From Croceibacterium aestuarii (GTDB lineage Bacteria > Pseudomonadota > Alphaproteobacteria > Sphingomonadales > Sphingomonadaceae): a stretch of DNA of 64,000 nucleotides. The first letter of the stretch is position 1, and every line of letters starts with the position of its first letter. The stretch spans positions 2,806,501 through 2,870,500 of the forward strand of contig NZ_CP131039.1 in the NCBI RefSeq assembly GCF_030657335.1, read 5' to 3'. Under the pieces are notes generated by a model. It ran no database searches. It was not told the DNA's origin and saw only the letters and a list, made by a program, of their open reading frames with translations. Made by a program: the position numbers and the translations under genes. Below are positions 45,071 through 53,550 of the stretch, piece by piece.

Positions 45071-45407
45071 TTCGCCCCCTCCGCCGCGCCCGGTGCGGCG
45101 CTCTCCGGCCGTGAAGCTGCGCGAGCAGGTTCTCGCCCTCGCCGATGGACCCGCGGCGCTCCTGGCCCACGAGGAGAAGGCCTGGGCCAGCGCGACCTTC
45201 GCCGGCACGCGCCATCGCCTCGAACTGGCGTTCGAGGGAGACGAGGCCGTGCAAGCGGGAGAGAGCTTCATCGCCTTTCTTCCCGAGCACGAATTCGCCG
45301 TTCCCCGGCAACTGGTCGCCGATGCCGCGGTCGTCGCGGTCGATCACCGCCTCGCGCCCGAACCGCGCATGACGGTCAGCTGCGAGCTGCTGCTGCTCGA
45401 CGAATGA
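45057..45407 (+). CDS. Conserved protein of unknown function, coupled to the Cro-like gene
   Basis: 116 residues, ATG 14 bases inside the previous gene. Pro-rich start (SPPPPRPVRRSP), then a helix (KLREQVLALADG) and a beta-rich domain of ~70 residues (HRLELAFEGDEAVQAGESF, ELLLLDE). No export signal. It seems a regular partner of the S24/Cro-like pair by position; role unknown. Confidence 0.65.
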   Translation: MHFTNSPPPPRPVRRSPAVKLREQVLALADGPAALLAHEEKAWASATFAGTRHRLELAFEGDEAVQAGESFIAFLPEHEFAVPRQLVADAAVVAVDHRLAPEPRMTVSCELLLLDE

Positions 45408-45540
45408 CCGGCGAAAGTCCACAGGCGAGGCGTGCGAACCCGACTTTTCGGCTGCAATTGCAATACCTTGCGGAGAAAGTCACAGTTTTCAAAAGCGCGT
45501 TTTGCGGTCCACCGGACCAAATACTCGACGGCGCCCGGCG

Positions 45541-46386
45541 CTATTCGGTCACTCGGTTCTCGATGGCCCCGATGCCGTCGATCTCGCAGCGCACGACGTC
45601 GCTCGGCTGAAGAAACTTGGGCGGGTCCATCCCGGCGCCGACACCCTCCGGGGTGCCGGTCGCCAGAAGGTCGCCGGGTTCGAGGGTGAAAGCGGTCGAG
45701 AGATACTCGATCTGCTCGGCCACGCCGAACAGCATCCCTGCGGTGGTGCTGTCCTGCCGGACCTCGCCGTTGACCAGGCAGCGCAAGCTGAGCGCCTGGG
45801 GATCGGGGATTTCGTCGGCGGTGACGATCCATGGCCCGATCGGGCCGTGGGTGTCGAAGCTCTTGCCCATGGTGAAGGTCGGGCTGTGGCGCTGCCAGTC
45901 GCGCGCGGAAACGTCGTTGGCGACAAGGTAGCCGAACACGTGATCGATCGCGTTGGCCGCCTTCACGCCCTTGGCCTTGCGGCCGATGACGACGCCGAGT
46001 TCGACCTCGTAGTCGAGTTTCCCTGTCACGCCGCGCACGATCGGATCGTAGGGGCCGTTGATGCAGGTCGTCTGCTTGTTGAACCAGTACTGGTGCTCGG
46101 GCCGTTCGGCGTGCCCCATCTCGGCGAGATGCTTGGCGTAGTTCATGCCGATGGCCATGTACTTCCCCGGCCGCAGCGGGGCGAGCAGGCGTACGTCGGC
46201 GAGGGCATGGTGCGGCGCGGCGCCCTTCGTGGCCGCACGAATATTCGCCAGCGCCGTTTCGCCCTTGGCAATCAGCGCCAGCATGTCGGGCCAGTCGCAG
46301 CCGGCCGCCGCCAGGTCGATCACGCCGTCGTCCACAACCACGCCGAGCGCGGTGCGCCCCCCGGTCTCGAAACGCGCAAGTTTCAT
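45541..46386 (-). CDS. Fumarylacetoacetate hydrolase-family protein
   Basis: 281 residues. FAH signature blocks: IGMNYAKHLAEMG, DYEVELGVVIGRKAKG (metal-binding Glu residues), FGYLVANDVSARDWQ, GKSFDTHGPIGPW and LEPGDLLATGTPEGVG. These enzymes split C-C bonds or hydrate/decarboxylate 2-oxo acids. Following a hydroxyacid dehydrogenase suggests a small catabolic unit. Substrate not identifiable. Confidence 0.9.
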   Translation of the reverse strand: MKLARFETGGRTALGVVVDDGVIDLAAAGCDWPDMLALIAKGETALANIRAATKGAAPHHALADVRLLAPLRPGKYMAIGMNYAKHLAEMGHAERPEHQYWFNKQTTCINGPYDPIVRGVTGKLDYEVELGVVIGRKAKGVKAANAIDHVFGYLVANDVSARDWQRHSPTFTMGKSFDTHGPIGPWIVTADEIPDPQALSLRCLVNGEVRQDSTTAGMLFGVAEQIEYLSTAFTLEPGDLLATGTPEGVGAGMDPPKFLQPSDVVRCEIDGIGAIENRVTE

Positions 46387-46395
46387 GGCCTTCTC

Positions 46396-47328
46396 CTAGT
46401 AACCCCGCGCCAGGTCGACTTGCGCCTCGAGCGGCTGGCCCTCGCGAAACAGCGCGCAGTTGCGGAGGAACCGCTCGGCGGCGCGGGCCTGGCTTGCCGC
46501 GGTGGGAATCCCCGAAAGGTGCATCGTAACGATGGCATTGTCGAGCGACCACAGCGGGTGCCCCGGCGGCAGCGGCTCGGGCGCCGTCACGTCGAGCACC
46601 GCCCCGCCTATGCGCCGCTCGCGCAGCGCCGTGACCAGCGCCTCCTGGTCGAGCGTGTCGGCCCGGCCGCAGTTGACCACCACGGCGCTGGACTTGAGCG
46701 CGGCGATCTCGTCGGCACCGACCATCCCCCGCGTCTTGTCGGTGCCGGGAAGCGACATGACGAGCCAGTCGAACGCGCTGAGCCGGTCGCGCCAGCCGGT
46801 GTCGCTGCTGCGCACCGGCTCGATCGCAACACCAAAGCCTTCGAGCATCCGCCCGACTGCCTGACCGATCGCGCCATATCCCAGCAGCAGCGCCCGGCTC
46901 CCGGCAAGGTCGCGCTCGCCCGCAGGTTCCGGCAGCCACTCGCCCCGGTCCTGCGCGCGGACGATCTCGGGGAAGCCCTTGGCCGCGGCGAGGATGCCCA
47001 GCACCGCGTACTCCGCAACCTGGCTTGCGGTCAGGCCGGAGCCACACGACAGCACCACCCCGCGCCGCTCGAAATCGGCGAGCGGCAGCCAGTCGACCCC
47101 GGCGTAGGCGGTCATCAGCCAGCGCAGCCCTGTCGCCAGTTCGATCGAGCGCAGCACCGGCGGTTTCTCGTGCAGGTCGAACCAGCCGATCTCGGCCTGC
47201 GGAGCGAGCGCAACCATCTCGTCGGGATCGTGCCACCAACGGACCTCGAGCCACTCGGGCAGGCGACCTTCGAGCGTTGGCCGATGCAGCGCGGGGAGGA
47301 CGGCGACTGTCGCGCTCAGAGCTTCCAC
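46396..47328 (-). CDS. D-2-hydroxyacid dehydrogenase family protein
   Basis: 310 residues from a GTG at 47328 that overlaps the cysS end by 13 bases. NAD-binding Gly block LLLGYGAIGQAVG, VNCGRADTLDQEAL (normally NxxRG), Glu in VLDVTAPEPLPPGHPLW, and catalytic His in VTMHLSG. The usual Arg seems to be in CGRADT. Oxidises or reduces 2-hydroxy/2-oxo acids. Start codon choice is uncertain; the next gene is 9 bases on. Confidence 0.85.
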   Translation of the reverse strand: MEALSATVAVLPALHRPTLEGRLPEWLEVRWWHDPDEMVALAPQAEIGWFDLHEKPPVLRSIELATGLRWLMTAYAGVDWLPLADFERRGVVLSCGSGLTASQVAEYAVLGILAAAKGFPEIVRAQDRGEWLPEPAGERDLAGSRALLLGYGAIGQAVGRMLEGFGVAIEPVRSSDTGWRDRLSAFDWLVMSLPGTDKTRGMVGADEIAALKSSAVVVNCGRADTLDQEALVTALRERRIGGAVLDVTAPEPLPPGHPLWSLDNAIVTMHLSGIPTAASQARAAERFLRNCALFREGQPLEAQVDLARGY

Positions 47329-48791
47329 TCCCAGCCGAGGGGGTCGCCGTCCATGACCTCGACGCCCGCGGCGGCGAGCTCGTCGCGGATCGCGTCGGAG
47401 GTGGCGAAGTCCTTGGCCGCGCGGGCCGCCTTGCGGCGGTCGAGCGCGGCCTCGATCTCGGCCTCGGCGATCTGCGCACCGGCCGGTCGCACCCGCAAGT
47501 CCTCGCGGGTCAGGTCGAGCAGGCCGAGACCCAGCACCGCGTCCATTGCCGCCACCAGCGCGTGCCGCTGGCGCGGATCGGCCTTCTTCGCCGCCAGCAC
47601 CGCTTCGAGCGCGGTCAGCGCCAGCGGGGTGTTGAGGTCGTCCGACATGGCCTCGTCGAACTCGACCAGCCGCGGCAGCAGCACGGCGTCGAGCTCGCCG
47701 TGGATGGCCGTCTCGGTCCAGCCTCCTTCGGGGGTGGCCACCGGCTCCTCGTCGCCGAGCTTGGCGAGCAACTGCCCGGTCGCCATGACCATGCGCTTGA
47801 GCCGCGTCAGCGCCGCTTCCAGCCCGTCCCAGCTGAACTCGAGCTCGCTGCGGTAATGCGCCTGCAGGCACATCAGGCGGTAGGCGAGCGGGTGGTAGCC
47901 CTTGTCGCTCAGCAGCTTGAGGCGGAGGAATTCGCCCGCGCTCTTGCTCATCTTTCCAGAGCGTTCGACGAGGAAGTTGTTGTGCATCCACACCTTCGCC
48001 CCGCTCGCGTCGGAGTGGCAGAAGGCCTGGTTCTGGGCGATTTCGTTGGGGTGGTGGATTTCGCGGTGGTCGATCCCGCCGGTGTGGATGTCGAACGGGA
48101 AGCCGAGCAGCTTGCCGCTCATCACCGAGCATTCGAGGTGCCAGCCCGGCGCCCCCCTGCCCCACGGCGAATCCCACTCCATCTGCCGCTTCTCGCCCGC
48201 CGGGGTCTTGCGCCAGATGGCGAAGTCCGCCGCGTTGCGCTTGCCCTCGACCGGATCGATGCGGCCCTCGCCTTCATCCGTCTTTGCCCGCGCGAGCCGC
48301 CCGTAGTCCGCCACTGTCGAGACGTCGAAGTAAAGCCCGCTGTCGAGTTCGTAGCAATGCTCGGGCGCGATCGATTTGGCGAACTCGAGCATTTCGTCGA
48401 TGTAGTTCGTGGCGATCGACCATTCGGCCGGCTGGCGGATGTTGAGCGCCTTCACGTCGGCCCAATAAGCCTCGGTGTAATGCTTCGCGATGTCCCAGAT
48501 CGACTGCGCGCGCTCGGCCGCCGCCTTCTCCAGCTTGTCTTCGCCCGCGTCGGCGTCGTCGGTCAGGTGGCCGACGTCGGTGATGTTGATGACGTGGGTG
48601 AGCTTGTAGCCCTTCCAGCTCAGCGTCCGCCCGAGCACGTCGGCGAAGACATAGGCGCGCATGTTGCCGATGTGCGGGTAGTTGTAGACCGTCGGCCCGC
48701 ACGAATAGACCCGCGCCTCACCGGGGTGGACGGGCTCGAAGGTCTCCAGAGCGCGAGAGAGCGAGTTGAACAGGTGAAGGGGGGCGGTCAT
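47316..48791 (-). CDS. cysS: Cysteinyl-tRNA synthetase
   Basis: 491 residues from the ATG at 48791 (MTAPLHLFNSLSRALE). YSCGPTVYNYPHIGNMR holds the first zinc Cys and HIGH-type motif. WHLECSVMSG and GGIDHREIHHPNE supply other zinc ligands, and KMSKSAGEF the KMSKS loop. Charges tRNA-Cys. Full length. Downstream genes overlap it. Confidence 0.95.
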   Translation of the reverse strand: MTAPLHLFNSLSRALETFEPVHPGEARVYSCGPTVYNYPHIGNMRAYVFADVLGRTLSWKGYKLTHVINITDVGHLTDDADAGEDKLEKAAAERAQSIWDIAKHYTEAYWADVKALNIRQPAEWSIATNYIDEMLEFAKSIAPEHCYELDSGLYFDVSTVADYGRLARAKTDEGEGRIDPVEGKRNAADFAIWRKTPAGEKRQMEWDSPWGRGAPGWHLECSVMSGKLLGFPFDIHTGGIDHREIHHPNEIAQNQAFCHSDASGAKVWMHNNFLVERSGKMSKSAGEFLRLKLLSDKGYHPLAYRLMCLQAHYRSELEFSWDGLEAALTRLKRMVMATGQLLAKLGDEEPVATPEGGWTETAIHGELDAVLLPRLVEFDEAMSDDLNTPLALTALEAVLAAKKADPRQRHALVAAMDAVLGLGLLDLTREDLRVRPAGAQIAEAEIEAALDRRKAARAAKDFATSDAIRDELAAAGVEVMDGDPLGWEWKL

Positions 48792-48954
48792 CGCCGCGGG
48801 CTTACGCACGGCGCGCCCGAGGTCAAGCCGCCCTGTTCCCGCGGCGTACTTTCCGCCCGCCCCATCGACGGCACGGCTCGCCGGATCGGTCATGCCCGAA
48901 TGTCCCGGCGGGCGTTTCGAGTGAACCCATTAGCATTCCCGAAAGGACAACCGG

Positions 48955-49251
48955 ATGCACCCGACCAAATCCAAACTGGCGATTGCCGCCGTGTTCGCCG
49001 CCGGCGCCCTCCCCCTCGGCGGCTGTGCGACGAAGGGCTACGTCGACGAACAGGTCGCGAGCGTGAACCAGCGCGTCGACGGCGTCGACTCGCGCCTCTC
49101 GACGGTGGAGGGCACCGCCAACAACGCGCTGACCACGGCGCAGGCTGCCTCGGCTCAGTCGCAGCAGAATTCGCAGAAAATCGACCAGCTCAACGGCCGG
49201 GTGAATACCATCGACCAGAGACTCGCAGCGCAGCGCAAGCCGCGCGGTTGA
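48955..49251 (+). CDS. Lpp-like coiled-coil lipoprotein
   Basis: 98 residues. Signal peptide with lipobox LGGC (Cys at ~24), ATG preceded by GAAAGGACAA. The mature part is one coiled coil with heptad repeats (QRVDGVDSRLSTVEG, NGRVNTIDQRL), ending in a basic tail (AAQRKPRG), similar in outline to Braun lipoprotein. It could brace the outer membrane to peptidoglycan; an L,D-transpeptidase gene follows, which might attach it, but a terminal Lys is lacking. Confidence 0.75.
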   Translation: MHPTKSKLAIAAVFAAGALPLGGCATKGYVDEQVASVNQRVDGVDSRLSTVEGTANNALTTAQAASAQSQQNSQKIDQLNGRVNTIDQRLAAQRKPRG

Positions 49252-49340
49252 TCCGGCGGAACGCGGTGGCAGAAGGGGCGTTGAGCGCTAGTACGTCCAA
49301 TATCACCGGAGCCGCCCCCATTCGCCTACCTGCCCTCAGA

Positions 49341-50048
49341 ATGAAGAGCGTTGCGGCGAGCCTCGCCGCAACGCTTCTTCTTTGCCCTCTCTTCCCCGCC
49401 CAGGCGACCGCACCGAAGAAGCCTGCAGAGCCCGAGGCCGTGCTGCAGCCGGCGCTGGTTCGCTCCGACGATGCAGACCGGCTTACCCGCTGGATCGCCG
49501 CATCGGATGACAACCAAGGGTTGCCCTATATCGTCATCGACAAGACTTCGGCGGCCATGCTGCTGTTCGACGGGCAAGGCGAGCTGATCGGCGAAACGCC
49601 GGTCCTCATCGGGGTGGGCGTCGGCGACGACTCTGCCCCTGGAATCGGCAAGAAGAAGCTCGGCGAAATCGGGCCAGCGAACCGGACGACCCCTGCCGGG
49701 CGCTTCTTCGCCCAGCTCGGCCCCGCTTATGGCTGGAAGAGCGTGCTGTGGGTCGACTTTCCCAATTCGGTGGCGCTGCACGCCGTGGTCAAGGACAACA
49801 AGGCCGAGCGCCGCCCGCAGCGGCTCGCCTCGCCTACGGCCGACGACAACCGCATCACTTTCGGCTGCATCAACATCGACACGCAGTTCTACCTCAAGCA
49901 GATCAAGACGCGCTTCAAGAAGGGCGGGATCGTCTACATCCTGCCTGAGGAAAAGACCCTGGACGAGGTGTTCCCGCGGGTGCGCATGCTGCCGATGCTG
50001 GAAAAGGAACAGGCCAGGGCCGAGAACCGCCGCGGCAACCCGGCCTGA
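49341..50048 (+). CDS. L,D-transpeptidase (YkuD family)
   Basis: 235 residues from ATG 49341. Signal peptide (VAASLAATLLLCPLFP...QATA). The YkuD domain has VALHAVV (His ~147) and ITFGCINID (Cys176), a variant of the SHGCxN catalytic block with Phe where His is usual. It would make 3-3 crosslinks or attach lipoproteins to peptidoglycan. The ribosome site before the ATG is weak. Follows the Lpp-like gene in the same direction. Confidence 0.82.
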   Translation: MKSVAASLAATLLLCPLFPAQATAPKKPAEPEAVLQPALVRSDDADRLTRWIAASDDNQGLPYIVIDKTSAAMLLFDGQGELIGETPVLIGVGVGDDSAPGIGKKKLGEIGPANRTTPAGRFFAQLGPAYGWKSVLWVDFPNSVALHAVVKDNKAERRPQRLASPTADDNRITFGCINIDTQFYLKQIKTRFKKGGIVYILPEEKTLDEVFPRVRMLPMLEKEQARAENRRGNPA

Positions 50049-50167
50049 CGCCCGGGCAAACCTCAGCGCCTTCGAATTGCGGAACATTGTCGGGCGAGAA
50101 GGTTTCGAAAGAGGCAGCCCCCCCTCGCGTCGGGACTGCGCGAGAAAACCCGGGAAGGAGCAGGACC

Positions 50168-50689
50168 ATGCAGAAACATTGGATGAAGATCGCCGTGGTG
50201 GCCGTGATCGCGGTGATCGGTGCAGTTCTGTTCTTCGCGCCGTTCACCGCCGACGATGAAACCACGGCACCGCCGGCCCCCGATTTCGCCTCGGTGGCAG
50301 CGGTCGAGAATGCGCGCCTGGTCCTGCCCCCGGATGCGGGCGAACCCGCCCGCATCTCCTTCGATGTCCGGAATCTCGCGGCAGACAACACGCTCTACAT
50401 TACCGGCGTCGCAGTCGAGAATTCGAGCGGCGCGGTACTCGGCAGTCCGGAGCGGCCGGTCACCGAAAGCCTTGCCCAGGTTCCCGTTCCTCCGGGCGAG
50501 ACCGTCTCGTTCGGGTCCGGCGAAAGCCAGGTCGTGCTGGCCAATTACAACTCCGAGGTCGTGCCGGGCGCCCGCGTCAATATGCGGCTGACGTTCGGCG
50601 ATGCCGACAGCCTGGTGGTGCCGATGACGGTCGAATATGCGGGAGCCGGCACCGGCTCGGCCGACGGGGATGCTGGCAAGGCGAGCTAA
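50168..50689 (+). CDS. Membrane-anchored protein, PCu(A)C-like fold without metal ligands
   Basis: 173 residues, ATG 50168 with GGAGCAGGACC upstream. One N-terminal transmembrane helix (IAVVAVIAVIGAVLFFA). The rest is beta-rich: VENARLVLPPDAGEPARISF, NLAADNTLYITGVA, VNMRLTFGDADSLVVPMTV. This resembles the order of strands in PCu(A)C copper chaperones, but the Met/His copper residues are missing. The fold call is a guess; the role is unknown. Confidence 0.5.
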   Translation: MQKHWMKIAVVAVIAVIGAVLFFAPFTADDETTAPPAPDFASVAAVENARLVLPPDAGEPARISFDVRNLAADNTLYITGVAVENSSGAVLGSPERPVTESLAQVPVPPGETVSFGSGESQVVLANYNSEVVPGARVNMRLTFGDADSLVVPMTVEYAGAGTGSADGDAGKAS

Positions 50690-50740
50690 CGATCTGCGAG
50701 CATCTGCCGGGCCACTGGTCGAGGGTGGAGATCCCCCCGG

Positions 50741-52558
50741 TCACTCGACCTCGAACAGATCCGCCAACTGCTCGATGATCGTCCCGCCGAGTTGCTCGAC
50801 GTCCATGATCGTCACCGCGCGCTTGTAATAGCGCGTCACGTCGTGACCGATGCCGATGGCCACCAGCTGTACCGGCGAGACCTTCTCGATCCACTCGATG
50901 ACCTTGCGCAGGTGCGTCTCGAGATAGCCGGCGTTGTTGACGCTCAGCGTCGAATCGTCGACCGGCGCGCCGTCGGAGATGACCATCAGGATGCGGCGGT
51001 CCTCGCTGCGGGCGAGCAGGCGGGTGTGTGCCCAGAGCAGCGCCTCGCCGTCGATGTTCTCTTTCAGCAGCCCCTCGCGCATCATCAGGCCGAGGTTCTT
51101 GCGCGCGCGGCGCATCGGTTCGTCGGCCTTCTTGTAGACGATGTGGCGCAGGTCGTTGAGACGGCCCGGGCTGGCCGGCTTGCCGCTCGCCAGCCATTTC
51201 TCGCGGCTCTGGCCGCCTTTCCATGCGCGCGTGGTAAAACCGAGAATCTCGACCTTGACCCCGCAGCGTTCGAGCGTGCGGGCCATGATGTCGGCGCTGA
51301 TCGCGGCGATCGAGATCGGCCGCCCGCGCATCGAGCCGGAGTTGTCGATCAGCAGGGTGACGACGGTGTCCTTGAATTCCTGGTCGCGCTCGATCTTGTA
51401 GCTCAGCGAATGGCCCGGGCTGACGACAACGCGGGCGAGGCGGGCGGCGTCGAGCAACCCCTCTTCCTGGTCGAAGTCCCAGCTGCGGTTCTGCTGCGCC
51501 ATCAGCCGCCGCTGCAGCCGGTTGGCGAGCCGGGTGACGACGCCTTGCAGCCCGGTCAGCTGGCTGTCGAGATAGGCGCGCAGCCGGTCGAGTTCTTCGT
51601 AGTCGCACAGTTCGGTGGCCTCGACGACTTCGTCGAATTCCTCGGTGAAGACCTTGTAATCGAAGCTTTCGGGCAGCTCGGTCCACGGGCGATTGGGGCG
51701 GACCGGCATCATGCCTTCCTCGCCCTCGTCGCCGGGATCGCCCTCGGCCATCTCCTGTTCCTGGGGCGAGGATTCGCTTTCGCCGTCCTCGTCGCCCTCG
51801 CCCTGCTCGGCGGTCATTTCCTGCGGGCGCTGCTCGCTGCCCTGTTCGTCGTTATCGTCGGTGTCGGATTCGTCGCCGCCGTCTTCCTCGTCGCCCTCCA
51901 TGTCCTCGTCGCCGGCCTCGTCCAATTCCTCGGACGCGGTCATTTCGAGGTGGCGGAGCATGTCGAGGCCGAGCTGCTGGAAGGCCTTCTGGTCTTCGAG
52001 CAGGGTGGCGAGGCGTTCGAAGTCGTCGCCGATGCGCGATTCGATCGATTCGCGCACCCGGTCGACGTTGGCCTGCGCCGACGGCGGGATCGGCTGGCCG
52101 GTCAGCGCCTCGCGCAGCATCAGCGCCAGCGCGGTCGGCAGCGCCACCTCGCCCTCGTTGGCTGCGCGCGCGATGGGGTCGGAGCGGGTCCGCAGGTCGG
52201 TCGCCGCGGCAAGGTTGTCGCGCATGCCGGCGAAGTTGTTCTCGCCCAGCGCCTCGTAGCGCACCCGCTCGATCATGTCGTAGGCGGCCCGCGCCGCGGG
52301 TTCCGCCGGCATGGCGCGCTGGTGCATCGCCGCGTTGTGGTGGCGCAGCTTGAGCGCGAAACTGTCGGCGAACCCGCGCGCCTCGCGCGCCGCCTCTGCC
52401 GGCAGGTTGCGGCCGGGCATCGGCACCCGCATCGCCTTGCCCTGCACGCCCGGCTGGTCCGAGGTCCACGAAACCTCGGTCTCCGGATCGTGCGCAATGG
52501 CGCGCGCCGCGCCGGTCAGCGCGAGGCGGAAGCGATCGAGGGGGGAATCGTCGGACAC
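50741..52558 (-). CDS. cobT: Cobaltochelatase subunit CobT
   Basis: 605 residues. The N-terminal ~200 residues and a very acidic middle ([18 protein letters not shown]...) precede a C-terminal von Willebrand A domain with the metal site [11 protein letters not shown] and [13 protein letters not shown]. This is the domain order of CobT, the partner of CobS in aerobic cobalt insertion for vitamin B12. Neither cobS nor other B12 genes are in the window. Length is normal. Confidence 0.92.
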   Translation of the reverse strand: MSDDSPLDRFRLALTGAARAIAHDPETEVSWTSDQPGVQGKAMRVPMPGRNLPAEAAREARGFADSFALKLRHHNAAMHQRAMPAEPAARAAYDMIERVRYEALGENNFAGMRDNLAAATDLRTRSDPIARAANEGEVALPTALALMLREALTGQPIPPSAQANVDRVRESIESRIGDDFERLATLLEDQKAFQQLGLDMLRHLEMTASEELDEAGDEDMEGDEEDGGDESDTDDNDEQGSEQRPQEMTAEQGEGDEDGESESSPQEQEMAEGDPGDEGEEGMMPVRPNRPWTELPESFDYKVFTEEFDEVVEATELCDYEELDRLRAYLDSQLTGLQGVVTRLANRLQRRLMAQQNRSWDFDQEEGLLDAARLARVVVSPGHSLSYKIERDQEFKDTVVTLLIDNSGSMRGRPISIAAISADIMARTLERCGVKVEILGFTTRAWKGGQSREKWLASGKPASPGRLNDLRHIVYKKADEPMRRARKNLGLMMREGLLKENIDGEALLWAHTRLLARSEDRRILMVISDGAPVDDSTLSVNNAGYLETHLRKVIEWIEKVSPVQLVAIGIGHDVTRYYKRAVTIMDVEQLGGTIIEQLADLFEVE

Positions 52559-52791
52559 CTGCCGCGCTATAAGCAGCCGCAGGTGGCGAGGCCAGCCCCG
52601 CTAGCGGCGCTCGCCCTCGACCGCGGGTATGGACCGCGCCGGGAGGCGAATCGACGAACGGTCGTTCGCGGGCGAATGCAGCTCAGGGCGCCGGGAGCTG
52701 CAACTGGCAGCCTCAACTGCAGACGCCGCGAAACTGCTCAGCGCCGCCCATCGCTGGCGTTACGTCTCGCAACAGCGCTCACCGCGCAGCT

Positions 52792-53484
52792 CTAGAGCGC
52801 GTTGCCCACGCCGAGCGCGCCGATCAGGACCGGGTCGTTGGTGCTCTTCGGATCGCGGCGGATGGCGGTCTCTTCGAGTCCGATCTGCTGCCAGATCACG
52901 TCGTCCACCTTGTTGGCGAACCCGTTGGCCAGGCCCGAAACGTCGACCCCGGTCAGCGCGGACAGCAGCTGGCCCACCAGCGGCTCCCGCGCCACGCGTA
53001 GGGCGTTGCCGACGTCGGGGGCCACCACGTCGATCAGGCGGTTGCCCATGGCGCCGCGCAAGTAGCTAGTGGCAGCCGTCGGGCCGCCGCGAATGAGATC
53101 CACCGCATTCTGGTAACCGATCGTGCGGATCGTATCCGCGACGACGGGCGCGGCGCGCTGCGAGGCGTCCCAGGCGATATCGCCGAAGGCTCGCTCGAGC
53201 CGCCCCTTGAACAGCGACGAGGTGAGGATGCGGGTCAGCACGTCGCCGCGCCCGCCGAGGAATTCTCCGAGCCCGAGCGAGGCGACCTCCTGGTCCCAGA
53301 AACCGCCATCGGCGGTCATCCGGTCGAACGCGCGCTCGCTCGACAGGAACAGCAGGCGCTGCACCGCGTCGACGAAGCTGAAGCCCCCGAAGCCGTTGGC
53401 GCAGGCAGACAGGGCAAAGACCCCGCCGGCCGCCGTCCCGGCCAGGAAGGCCCGGCGCGGGATTGTCGTCGTCATGGCGGTCAT
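52792..53484 (-). CDS. DUF4197 lipoprotein with twin-arginine-like signal
   Basis: 230 residues. N-terminus TIPRRAFLAGTAAGGVFALSAC has both a Tat-like RR motif and a lipobox (LSAC, Cys28). The mature part matches DUF4197: FLGGRGDVLTRILTSS, RLIDVVAPDV, GLANGFANKVDDVIW and LGVGNAL. Function unknown, likely periplasmic and membrane-anchored. ATGs at 53484 and 53475 could both start it. The 233 bases on its left show no gene. Confidence 0.82.
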   Translation of the reverse strand: MTAMTTTIPRRAFLAGTAAGGVFALSACANGFGGFSFVDAVQRLLFLSSERAFDRMTADGGFWDQEVASLGLGEFLGGRGDVLTRILTSSLFKGRLERAFGDIAWDASQRAAPVVADTIRTIGYQNAVDLIRGGPTAATSYLRGAMGNRLIDVVAPDVGNALRVAREPLVGQLLSALTGVDVSGLANGFANKVDDVIWQQIGLEETAIRRDPKSTNDPVLIGALGVGNAL

Positions 53485-53550
53485 CTCAACAGCTCCTCGT
53501 TCCCGCGGCTTGCGGTGCCGCCCACAGGCCGCCCATATGGAGGCAGCATC

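Noticed and set aside
45344-47479. 711-codon leftward frame
   Set aside because: Overlaps FAH, hydroxyacid dehydrogenase and cysS in another frame; composition is that of a shadow.
52559-52791. Possible small gene between cobT and the DUF4197 gene
   Set aside because: Open frames here have no ribosome site, no coupling and shadow-like composition.
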